A stretch of DNA of 64,000 nt from Cardinalis cardinalis. Taxonomy: Eukaryota > Chordata > Aves > Passeriformes > Cardinalidae. Below the pieces are notes generated by a model. It did no database searches. It was not told where the DNA came from and saw only the letters and a list, made by a program, of their open reading frames with translations. The position numbers and the translations under genes are program-made. The stretch spans positions 467,376-531,375 of the forward strand of contig JACDOX010000142.1 of NCBI GenBank assembly GCA_014549065.1, given 5' to 3'. Shown here piece by piece: positions 26,126-36,935 of the stretch (position 1 is the first letter of the stretch; every line of letters begins with the position of its first letter).

Positions 26126-27775
26126 AGTGTAAATTAAAAACAGATGGAAAGAATAGGCATAACTTCTGTATGTTCATCAACATACAAGGGAACACAAAGG
26201 GCCAAGGTANCCAATACCTTTTGTCTCAGTTTTCACCACCAATGTCTGCAACTAGGCTTCTTGGATCACTGAGCCTACCGGCAGAGTCTCTGGGAATGTA
26301 GCATTATCCATTAGGAAGCAATCAAGTCAGTTGTGCACATGCAAACCCACAGCATTAGATGGACTTCACTTGAGGCTGCTAAGGGAGCTGAACACAGTCA
26401 TTGAAAGGCCATGCTTTATCATCCTTGGAAGGTCATGGCAAATAAAGGAGGTTCCTTGTGAACAGNAAAAAACAAATACTACACCCATCTTCAGGAAGAT
26501 CAGGAAGGCAAACCCAAACATCAGTCTAACAGCAGTTCACAGAACTGCAAACAAACCTGCCTGGAAGCCCTAGCCAGGCAAATGAATGACAGGAGGATGA
26601 TGGGGAAAAGCCAGCACAAATTTAGCCAGAGGAAATCCTGCCCACCTATAATAATACCTTGCCAGACTGTGAGAAGGGAATAGCAAGTACGGGACATTTA
26701 CCTTGACTTTTCATATAGTATCACACAATATTCTTGTAGTTTATCTGGTAAGATAAGATGGGGATCAAAACACTGGACAGGANTGCTATTAAGAGAGTGC
26801 TCAATGAGCTGGACAGGTAAGTTGAGAGGAAGCTCATGAAGTTCAAAAAATACAGATTTATGGTTCTACAATTTTATTTGGAGTAACTTTGTGCAGCAAT
26901 TCAGGCTGGGCACCAACTGGCTAGAAAGCAGATTTGCAAGAAAGGGGTGAGAAAGAGGGATGTAAAATAAACGTGAGGCAGCAATTTTTATTATAGGTGT
27001 CCCTACATCAACGATGGGCAAAAACATAGCAGGAGTGTAGCCAGAAGGCCAAGAGTGGTGATATGTGGGCTNTTTACAGCTGGACTGCTTGTGGGCTTCC
27101 CAGGACAAGAAGGACTTTGCTACACTGGTGTGAGTCCAGTGGAGAGTCATCAAAATGTTTATGGGACAGCAGCACATGGCGTGTGAGAGGGCATTGAGGA
27201 GTACTAATTTCTTTGACTCTCAAGGGAATAGTAAGGTGAGGAGGCGTCTTATTGCTTTGAACTATCCAATGTAGAAAAAGTTGTATCAGATTATTTTCAG
27301 AGATAAATGAGGATGGGACCGGCAGCAGCCACAGCAGCACAAATTGCATCTTAAAAATGTTGGCATACCAGAGAGAGTCCAGTGGAGCTGATTAGGGCTG
27401 TAATGCATGTGGAAGAGAATGAGAAAACAGGGTTTTTTTAGCCTTAGGATGAGAAATCAAGACAGTTTCTTACTTCTTTTTTAAAGTTCTTAATAGAATG
27501 GCACAGAGAAAATGGAGCCAAGCTCCTCTCAAAAATGCGGAATGCATTGCATAGGGGTAATGGATCTAAGTTGCAACACAAAAGAGTCTGATTAGATTCA
27601 AGGAAGGCAATTTCATATGAAATCTGAAACCCTTGGAGAAATTGCCCAGAGAGATTGTAGGCATCCATCCACCTGCACAAGGCCNCGGGAAACCTGATCT
27701 AGTTGGGTGTGGCTCCTTTGACCAGGAACCTGTTTGGATTAGATGACCATTGAAGTTGCTTCTAGATTAAAAGAT
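26126..27775 (+). mobile_element. CR1 LINE, longest copy in the window (about 1.6 kb)
   Basis: The element runs from the ORF2 reverse transcriptase region to near the 3' end. Signposts in order: 'CTCAGTTTTCACCACCAATG' (26,226), 'GATGGACTTCACTTGAGGCT', 'TCATCCTTGGAAGGTCATGG', 'TTTACCTTGACTTTTCATAT', 'AGGAAGCTCATGAAGTTCAA', 'GGGCTTCCCAGGACAAGAAG', 'TGGAGCCAAGCTCCTCTCAA', 'AGAAATTGCCCAGAGAGATT', 'ACCTGATCTAGTTGGGTGTG' and 'TTGGATTAGATGACCATTGA'. Several internal deletions and many stops mean it cannot encode an active protein. Confidence 0.88.
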
Positions 27776-28671
27776 TCAATTTTTTTTTTTTTCATAGTTT
27801 TAGTGAAAGTTTGTATATATCCTATGTTTTTATAAATATCTCATAATGTCCTTATTTTATAAAAAAGAACATTAAGAGGACAATATAAACATTTTCTCTA
27901 TTTAGAAANCACAATTATGCAGTCTCCCAAAGCTTGTTTGGTTTAATTTAAATAAATATAAGGCTTATCTTTATTATCCATGTAATATCCATGTAACACA
28001 GAACACTTGTGTTGCTGTGCTGTATAATAAAAAATAGTCCCTAAATGAATTAATCTTAATTGTGCTTTTCATGGTACATTTGCAGAGCCTGTGTTTAGAT
28101 TTTACAGCTGTATATGCACCACTCATGGATGGCAGTGCTCTGCTCAGAGGCTGTATGATCCTTCTGTTGTCATATCCAGGACTTTGAAGGACAGAGAGAT
28201 CAGTAAAANAAATATATCTATAAAATATACACACAGACACATTTACATACACATACANAATTCACCATATCCTTAACACAGTCCAAAATTAAGCCCTCCA
28301 AGCAGCCCTGTAGACAACCCCTCTTTCCACCACTCCTTCAGCCATATCAAGGACTAAACATAATTCTGCCTCTAGGGACATGTTTGCATGACCCACAGAG
28401 GCTTTCCCAAGACTGCCATGTGCCCAGGGGGTAGGGTAAGGCTTGGAAGGTTATGTGTAACAGCACCACCTGGTGAAATATTTTTAAAGTCTATGTAACA
28501 CAGANTACATTAGTAGACTGGCCAATAGTCTGTGGAAATCAAGACTGTGTTGAACCAAGCTCTTTCCAAAACAGTTTTTCCATTTATCACATATCTCAGA
28601 GTTTCTTTAAAGATTCCAGATATTAGAACCAACTATGTAGTACAGAATTTGCCATTACCTGAATTTCATGG
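27776..28671. other. Noncoding sequence, nothing recognised
   Basis: Begins with a T run at 27,780-27,793; otherwise AT-rich and without a recognised exon or element. Confidence 0.6.
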
Positions 28672-29316
28672 TGTCCTAGGGTGACTTTACAATGCTTGTA
28701 TCTCCAGTCATCTGTTCTGTTTATGGATACTAAATTCTGCACCTTTAAGGCTGGTTCCAAGGGTGAATTGGGGGAGAGAAGAAGCGCGGAGTTTGTTATC
28801 AGAAACTGCACTTGCTCCCCCACATCCTTCTCCTGGACTGTGTTGTCTGCAGCATGGACAGACTGCAGGACAGAGCTCTCATTTGCTTTTTAGTTAGTTT
28901 TTTTTTAGTTAGCTGAGGCAGATAAGTTCCCCAGACTATGGCTTTTCTTTTTCTTGGAACTGATCTGGACCGAAAACCGAGAAAAACACCGGCAGCTCGC
29001 ACCTGTGGCCCACTGGGGCCTGGGATGTGGCATTTTCCAGCACCNGAGGGACTGATANGAGACTGAGCAAGCCGAACTACACTTNATGAGAAGGACGTTC
29101 TGAATTTGCCATCTCTTCAGAACAGTGAGAGGTTTTATTGTTAAATATTATCGTATTTTATGCTTGTGAATAATTTGCATGTTAAATAAACAGGTTTTTT
29201 CCACTTTTATCCAAGAAAGTCTTGTCCCAAACCAGTTGAGAGAGGGGTTGCTTGAATCTGCTTTCTAGAGGGACCCCTTTGGAAGCTTCCTCCCAAGTTT
29301 GCCCTAGACCAGAACA
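28672..29316 (+). mobile_element. Solo LTR of an endogenous retrovirus (5-bp target duplication, ERVL-like)
   Basis: A 645-bp LTR starts 'TGTCCTAGGGTGACTTTACA' and ends 'CCCTAGACCAGAACA'. The flanks are CATGG on the left and CATGA on the right, a 5-bp target duplication with one mismatch, as expected for the ERVL class. It contains the polyadenylation signal AATAAA at 29,185-29,190 followed by a short T-rich region. The sequence is recognisable as a family widespread in passerines. There is no internal region, so this is a solo LTR. Confidence 0.85.
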
Positions 29317-29339
29317 CATGATCACACCATTGCAGCAGT

Positions 29340-29800
29340 CATCATAAGACTGGAAGAGAAGACTCAAGAGGTCATTTAGCCCATGCCATGGTCCAGAACA
29401 GGATCATTTGCCATTGTTCACATCTTGTCAGCTGCTCTCTAACTTGTTCCAGTGATGTAAGAATCTTTCTTGACCAAAAAANCCCCAAACCTACNGAGTT
29501 GTTAAAATCTTCCCCACTAAACCTACAATACATTACTTCTCTCCATGTTCATCACATGAATCAACTGTTCTCTCAGTTTTGAGAGGTTTTTCCTTCCCTT
29601 TCTCCCAGCTACCTTCAGCATTTTCCAGTCTTTTATTCAATCTGCTTTCTGCTATAGATTATCTTTTCTCTGGTCTAGCCCCTNCTGTGACAACAGTGCC
29701 AGGCTCTGAACAGTGCTCTAGCTTTTGCCTTCCCAGTGCTGAATGGGGCACCAACAACCTTTAGATTCCTTTTTTGCNTGTCTGTACCAGACCAGAAGTT
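29340..29800 (-). mobile_element. Old CR1 LINE 3' region, minus strand
   Basis: On the + strand 'GACTGGAAGAGAAGACTCAA', 'GAGGTCATTTAGCCCATGCC', 'ACTTGTTCCAGTGATGTAAG' and 'CCCAGTGCTGAATGGGGCAC' occur in the order expected for the minus strand of an old, diverged CR1. It lies about 25 bases beyond the solo LTR. Confidence 0.5.
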
Positions 29801-31641
29801 TTTTGTTTTCTGTGTGAGGTGGATTTCTCCCACCTATTTCACTCTGCACAGCAGAATTCTACCTTTTTGTATCACNTTCCCAGAAGCTTATGTTTCATTT
29901 TCTCTTCAAATATAGCTTGAGTCCTCTTCTTGCTTGATGTCAGTTGCAGATTTAATAAACCATTCTCTTCTCTCATCCCCAGGCTACATATGAAAATATG
30001 AACCAGACTTAGGACAGACTTGCCCAGGATCTTTCCAGATTGCTCTGGTCATTCAGATACTGAGTCAGAAATAGCTGCTCCCTCAGTGGAGACTTTCTGA
30101 ACATTAGAAATACTGTAGGCACTCTGTAATAATTTAATCCTGTAGCCACTCTATAATAATTTAATCTGTGGATTTTTTTCTCTGGTTTGCATATGAGAAT
30201 ATAATCTGAGATGGATTTAAAAACCTTACTCAATTTTTCTTTTTCTCTGAGGTCTGTTATGCAGTCATGGACAGAAATCAGATATCATNGACCAGTGCCT
30301 AGGATGAAATTACATCAGGTCTAGGTGGATTGAAAGCATCTTTTCAACCAAGATATTACCTCCCTATTACAAAATGGACTCCTAATTTTTTATCAATTAT
30401 CTTTACTTTGATAGCTATCTGATTGCAACTGATTGAAAAAAATTATGCCTAATCATCGGGTCTCTCTACAGGGCCTGTCATNGCATCCCCTCATATTCAG
30501 TAGAAATTTGGCTTTGATTTTACAACTCAAGTAATTGAAATAATAATTTTTCACTACAGATTTTACTGTTACATTTCCTATACATAATTTAATGNCACAG
30601 TTTTTTACTCTTCGTTTTTCTACTCATCTTTTTGAACTGGTACAAATTTTTCTTCTGTGTGTTTTTTTTTCCCCCAGAGGGAAAGTACATTTTCTATGAA
30701 TTCATTACAGTTGATCCTTACAAAAAATGTTGTGTGCCTTTTGTTGCTGGGTATTTTTTCCCAGTGACATCAACTGTACTGATCCCAGGAATAATTAAAT
30801 CTGCTGCCTTTTCCTATAAGTGCCTTCCCAGACACTGTGAAGATGAATATTTACATTACCTACATGTAATACACAATTCTTAACACTTCTGGGTCTACCT
30901 TTGTTAAACAATGAATTTATGCTTTCTGCCAACAATTTCACAACAATTGAAGTTGTAAAGTTGCAGGGTTTACTCTTCCACAGCCCAGTAGACTGCATAG
31001 CTCTTGATCTATAATTCACACTGCTGCNGATTTTGATATCAACTATATTTTTTTCTTCATACTTTGTACAATTTTATTGCATGTCTCCTTCTTATGCAGC
31101 TATTCAGCACCAGTCTACAGCTTCATTTTCACCATTCCAAATTAGAAACCCATTCACATAAATCTAGCTCACTTTTTTTTTCGCCCAGAATAAAAGCTTC
31201 AAGCATAAGATGTTTCTCTTCTAAAATTTAAACTATTCTTCCCATATTATGCTATTCTATAATTTTTTCTTACACATGACATGTTTTCTAGATTACAAAA
31301 ATCTATAAAGCAAACACACTAAGGAAGAATATATGCTCTATATATAGGTTTGCTATACTAGATAAGATATTCCACATTGTTTTATAGTATGTTAAGGTTT
31401 CCTGGGGATACAAATAAATACCTGGAGGGTGGTTAAAGCTTTCAGCCTTTGTGCTGGCATTTTCTGCACTTGATTTTTCATCTTTGTGATTGCATTAATG
31501 CTATTGTCTTGCTTATAATAACAGTAACAATGTTATGATAATCACATCCCCCTGTTTAAGCAAAGCAAAACAATATTTTAAGTAATAAAAAAAAAGTGAA
31601 GCAGTTATTTATAGATGAGGGATTGTTGCAGCTGGGCCATT
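29801..31641. other. Noncoding sequence with a short tandem duplication
   Basis: No exon or element recognised. A 27-base unit occurs twice head to tail at 30,113-30,139 and 30,140-30,166 with two mismatches. Confidence 0.6.
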
Positions 31642-31972
31642 TGTCCNGACAGGGAAAACTCCACATTCAAGATGAGTGTTCAGAAAGCTTTCGTTTATTC
31701 AGTTTGAGCACCAGACTTTATACAGAACAAGTAATCAGCTCATGCACATTCTAGAGCTAAGCAGTCTATTGGTTAAGCTATACCATCAACTCTTCTTCAT
31801 TCTCTCAGGTCTAACATTCCCTTTTTCCCACGTCTCTCTGCCTACTTGTTATCATACCCAGCTAGGCCCAAGGACATGCTATCTTGCAGGTGCAAAGAAT
31901 CAGAATAGCTGGGTTTGGTATTTTTCCAGCTCTTGCTCAGCTAACAAGCAAATGTCTATGTGACCCCTGTCA
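31642..31972 (-). mobile_element. Solo LTR of an endogenous retrovirus, minus strand (4-bp target duplication)
   Basis: Read on the minus strand, a 331-bp element begins 'TGACAGGGGTCACATAGACA', has a TATAAA box (31,717-31,722) closely followed by an AATAAA signal (31,694-31,699), and ends '...CCCTGTCNGGACA'. CATT flanks it on both sides (31,638-31,641 and 31,973-31,976), a 4-bp duplication typical of gammaretrovirus-like (ERV1) integration. The family name is not known to me; the call rests on TG...CA ends, the two signals and the duplication. No internal region is present. Confidence 0.75.
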
Positions 31973-31976
31973 CATT

Positions 31977-34900
31977 AGCTAATTCTCAANAAGGGATGAA
32001 GAAAAGGCTACCTCTGCCAAATATGGCATGAAATATATTATATTAGGAATGTCTGTCTTACCAAGAGAATATATTTATCCAAATGGGATTTCAGTCAGGA
32101 TAAATATTTGTTTGGAGTTAAACTTTCTGGTTTCAATCCTCACATCTCCTTGAAAATCAAAATAAGTTTCATTCTCATGCTGAAGACTTAATATACTTAA
32201 TTTTTAATTTGTGTCCATACAAAGCCAGGATTTGGTGTCAAAATTCAAAGGGTCTGAAGACCTTCAGACTCAACCACAAAAGACATGGCTCCTCCCTTCC
32301 CATGTCTGATTTCCTTTGACANTGAGGAGGCCCACTGTGTTACAGGAAGACACTTAGTCCTTATCCATTGGCACTGTACCAGATGTATCACTTATTTAGT
32401 CTTTCTCACAGCTTCTCTGCTACCGATGCTTCACCCTAGTTTTCAACATCAGAAAGCATGTAGTGTTAATGAAAACACATTTCCAGGCTCACTTAGCTGC
32501 TCCTTAAGCTAATAGNTATTTAGCACATTTTCTGTTACAACGATAGCTAAAGGATAAAGTGTAATTAATATCATCAGTATCTTCTGGGGAGGGGGTGGTG
32601 AGTTGGTGCAAATCCTCTATGATCTGTCATAGCTAAATATTTTAAGTCACAGATGCTTTTCTTAAAACACGTCTTTATCTCAAAATGTGTCCTTATCAGA
32701 GAGGGAGAGTGAGGAGTGNTATCAAGGACTGTTTATACCACTCACTGTGTTTCTGGCATATAAAATGGTGACATCTTTTCTCCCAGAAATTTCATACATT
32801 TTAATTTAATCTGTTTAATGACTTTTGACATAAACAGAAGAAAATATTTAATTACCTCTTCCAATTTCATTTCTGAGATGCGCTACTTTATATGGAATTT
32901 ACATCTCACAAATATACTTTTTCTGCAATTCTTTTTCTATCCGTTATCCCACCTGTGTTGAAAAATTTTCAAACTATGTCCTTGACATTGGAAATTCAGT
33001 TTTTCACTCTGTAATGAATGGCTGTGATCACCAAGAGCATATTCGCAGATATTCAATAATTTGCAGTAGTTCAAATGCACAAAGCTGTTTGCCAAGGAAC
33101 ACTCTAGGAGTTTATAAATTGAGCGCTACTTAATATAGATGTGACATAAGTCCATTTGTAGTGTTCCTGCAGAAGGCTTTCTACATTTTTTTGGAAATCA
33201 GTATGGCTGAAAGAAAGCATAAAGCCACAGGGATGTGACTTTTCCTTTGATCAGAGACGTTCTTTAAATCACACTCCTAGGAATGCTGAACATCCCTGAA
33301 AAAATTTGTATCCCAGAACTTATTTGTATCAAGGAGTTTGGTGCCTTTGAGGACTGAGATTTATTTCAATGAAATTTATCAGTATTTACACAGACTCAGG
33401 AACTGGCCCAACAATAATAGAAGAATGGNCTTATCTTTAAATTATGGTTTCTTGCAGTAATTGTGTAATTTTAATGCTTTCACCTCTAACTGGTTCTTCA
33501 TATTTAAAAGCTGCTGGCACAATGCTAAGACTAATATTTTTTGTGCTTTTCTATCATTGTTATGGATGTCCGTCTNTTTTAGAGAAGAAAGACTGTTCCT
33601 GTTGTGATGTAACTGTGCTTGTGCTATTTCTATACAGGAATCTGAGGGGAGAAGGAGGAAAGGAGTATCTGACCTAAAATTTTCTTGCACAACATAGTTC
33701 TGTCTTCATTGGCCAGAAGTCATCTGCAAAGGCAGTTATTTTTTAGCTTCTGGATGCNTTTCACTTCCCTAAATAAGGACTGTGTTGTTTTGGTTCATCA
33801 GTTAATTAACAGGGACTTCTCTAAGAAAAGTAGAAGAGGGAAAGGATACGGCTTTGCAGCTCACTTTTGTGTGATGTTTATGCAGTACTGATTTTAACTC
33901 TTGTTTTTGTACAGCTGGAGTCTTCAATAAGAGTAGAGCGTGGGTGAGAACTTAAATTGCATCCCTTGATCTGTTTGTTGAAAAGATATCTGTTTTCTAT
34001 TACCAGTCTTAATGACTATCCTCTACGATTTCTGAAACANTCCAGAAACTCCAATTATAATAGCAGGAGCATTACAATGCATGCAGAGTGCTGCTCTCCA
34101 AGATGAGAAAACTTCAGAATGGTTCTAGGAGAATAGTTTGGGTATTTCATTGAGAAATTTTTTTGCAAAGCCTCTTCTCTATAAATGTCCTACTTCTTGG
34201 AGTAAGATCCAACGTCCATCCATCCCAGGAACCTGTCTCAAACACTGGTCAGTGGTGCATGCTTAGTACTATGCACTGAAGTTCATGATAAGAGACCANA
34301 ACTCACGGGAAGATCCATGACTGGACTTTACTACTGGTATGATGCTGTAACAGTATAATCCAATACAGCAACCACTTATTCTTAGTCCAGTTACATGCAC
34401 TTAACTTCCATATTTCTTAATTCTGCTAAAGATCATTAGTAGTATAAAAGTATTTAATCCTTTAGGCTCTCATCCTTCCCATGGATTGTTGTAGGAAGTT
34501 GTTAGTGACCTNACTTTTTGCTAAGAGGAAAAGAGTGTTGAAGGTTCATTCTTTGTGTTTGCTCACAGTTATTTTTTCATGTTTTCCAATTACACTGGGA
34601 TTAGATATACTATGGCTACTTAGCTTTGGTACACTGTATTGTCATGAAACCTCTAGAAGCAGAAGAACTATATAGCTGAACAAAGCTATGCAATAATTAA
34701 GCTAAAACAAGCTGGAAAACATATGAAACAGGATAAAAACTACAGGACATGCAGCAGACACCTGGAAGCTGGATAGTTTGGCTGCTGCATGTACAACACA
34801 CTGCATGACAGTCATCTGATCAGAGAGCAAAAGAAACTTTTTGCTCATTTTTTTGGTAGCCATGCTTGAAACCAACATAAAGCACCAAAGCAGATGGGCT

Positions 34901-36509
34901 ATAAGACTGCAGCAGAAAGATGTATAAAAATTGGACAAAATGTGTAGTAGTGTCTCCTTTGACTCCTCTTTCAGACTTAGGTAACTTGTACCTGGGAAAA
35001 ACNAATTGCTCAGGAACTTTATGAAGTGGAAGTTTTTTCTGAGCCTAATGTCCAGCATCAGATTTCCTCCATCAGCACACATCTTTCTCCAGTTGCTACT
35101 TGAACACTTGCAAATATTTAGCATTTACAGCATCCTGGAACAAACAGTTCTACATTTTGCTTATGCACAATACAAGGAAATATCACATTTAAATAGGACA
35201 ATTCCTCCAATCTATATTTATTATTAATTTTATAGCTGTTGATAGAGACATGGAAACTGATGTAGATAAAACACACGGCCCTGAATGGTCTTCCTCTTCT
35301 CCCTGCTAAACCTCATTAGTCTAAAATAAATTGAGTTTAAGATCAAATAGGGNCTGTGGAAGAATAATACGTTTAGGTCTTGATTTCTGTTATACTGTAT
35401 CCCCTGTCTTTTTCTATAACTGAGATCATTAGCCTTACTGGAAAAAATCAGGTGCAAGTAATTTTTTCCAACCTGAGCTGAGAATTTGGTAATAAAAGGG
35501 ACACATGCACGACTGCTTCAGGTAGGAAAGAAGATCCCAAGCTTAATTATGCATCAATAGCAGACAAAACTATTGCTAACCTTCCTAAACCTCATAATGT
35601 ATTAGTGTGACTTTTTGTAACCAAAATATTGGTTCAGCTTTTATGATTTTAATTTTTTCCCAGTCAATGACTAGAATATATTTTATTTTAAAAGATAAGC
35701 TTTTCATAGATCCAGAAAATTCCTGTATTTCTCTTTTGTTTAAAACATAAAANTACCATGTAATAGCAAACCCAGGATTTCTTAGCCTATGAGATAGTAA
35801 TCATAGCAAAGGATTTTTATTATTTTTTTATTTTCTATTTTCTTCTATTTTTTTAATTGAGCAAATTATCATTATTTGATCCTTTAGATATTTTCAAATT
35901 TTCAGACCAATGCAATCAGTTTGTGAATTCGATAAGACTGCATGATTTTTTTTTTCTTCTTGCTCTAAGTATATCAGCTTGGAAATTATGACATTTCAAG
36001 CTTTGCTCCTGGGAATTCTGATTGTCTTTTGTGATTTCTACTAGCACTTAAACTTACTCTTAAAAATTCCACTATTTTCTAAATATCTCAGCTGCATTGG
36101 TAATGGTCAGCTTTTGTTTTGGAGTTTTTGGTGTTTTTTTTTTTTTTTAAAGAAACTTGTTTCACTATGAAGAACCTGTTTTATAACTGGATAGCTTCTG
36201 TGACTGTATGATTTTATCTTAATTTTATTCTTTATTAGATTGCCTTCTAATTCACATCTTTTTCTTTATATGTTGATTACTTTCCAAAATACTCCTACAC
36301 CTCTGGAATCCTTTGAATCCTTCCACTGTCGCTGTTGCCTTTGATTGTTTTCTACTGATTTGTTTAAGCCTTCTCTTGTATTTCTTCATCAGTTTATTGC
36401 CCTCTTTTGACTTTCTCACCCTGCAGGAGTTTGCTATTACACTGTAGTTTTATGTTTTCAACAAAAGAGAAATACAGTCCAGACTGATGCTGGACTTTGG
36501 ACAAATGTT
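31977..36509. other. AT-rich noncoding sequence, nothing firm
   Basis: No exon is recognised. A stretch at about 34,205-34,270 ('GTCCATCCATCCCAGGAACC', 'GTCTCAAACACTGGTCAGTG') may be the minus-strand tail of an old CR1. The minus-strand frame at 34,702-35,124 (140 codons, one spanning an unresolved base) has no family resemblance. T-rich tracts lie at 35,818-35,860 and 36,132-36,150. Confidence 0.5.
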
Positions 36510-36935
36510 CCANGCCATGTGTCCAACCGAAGATCACAAAATCAACTAAGCAATTGAAGGATTTTTCTTCAGAGGAAAGCTCAATACTGTTTAGTTTGGA
36601 GAAGAGAAGGTTCAGGGAGAAATAAGAGCATATAAATACCTGACAGAGGGTGGAGAACAGAAAAGATGGAGACAGACTTAGTGCTGCTCAATGAAAGGAC
36701 AAGAGGCAATGAGTACAACATGCGAAAAATAAATACGGCTTAGAAAAAGCTTTTTTAGTGTAAGGATGATCAGACACTGGTTGCTCAAGCGTATGGATGA
36801 GTNGGCATTCTTGGAGGTACCCAAAACTCAACTGGACACACTCCTGAGAAACCTGCCCCAGATGACCCTCTTTAGAGCAGGGATGTCAGACTAGACAATC
36901 TTTGGAGGTCCCTTGTTGCCTCAATAGTGAATTTT
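36510..36935 (+). mobile_element. CR1 LINE, 3' end, diverged
   Basis: Blocks in + order: 'CTGTTTAGTTTGGAGAAGAG', 'GAGCATATAAATACCTGACA', 'GGACAAGAGGCAATGAGTAC', 'GAGCAGGGATGTCAGACTAG' and 'TTGGAGGTCCCTTGTTGCCT'. This is the last roughly 400 bases of a CR1 copy with many substitutions. Confidence 0.85.

Noticed and set aside
26866..27680. Minus-strand frames of 78-103 codons
   Set aside because: They are antisense to a + strand CR1 copy and have no family resemblance.
34702..35124. 140-codon minus-strand frame
   Set aside because: No family resemblance, crosses an unresolved base, and competing frames overlap it on the + strand; probably chance.
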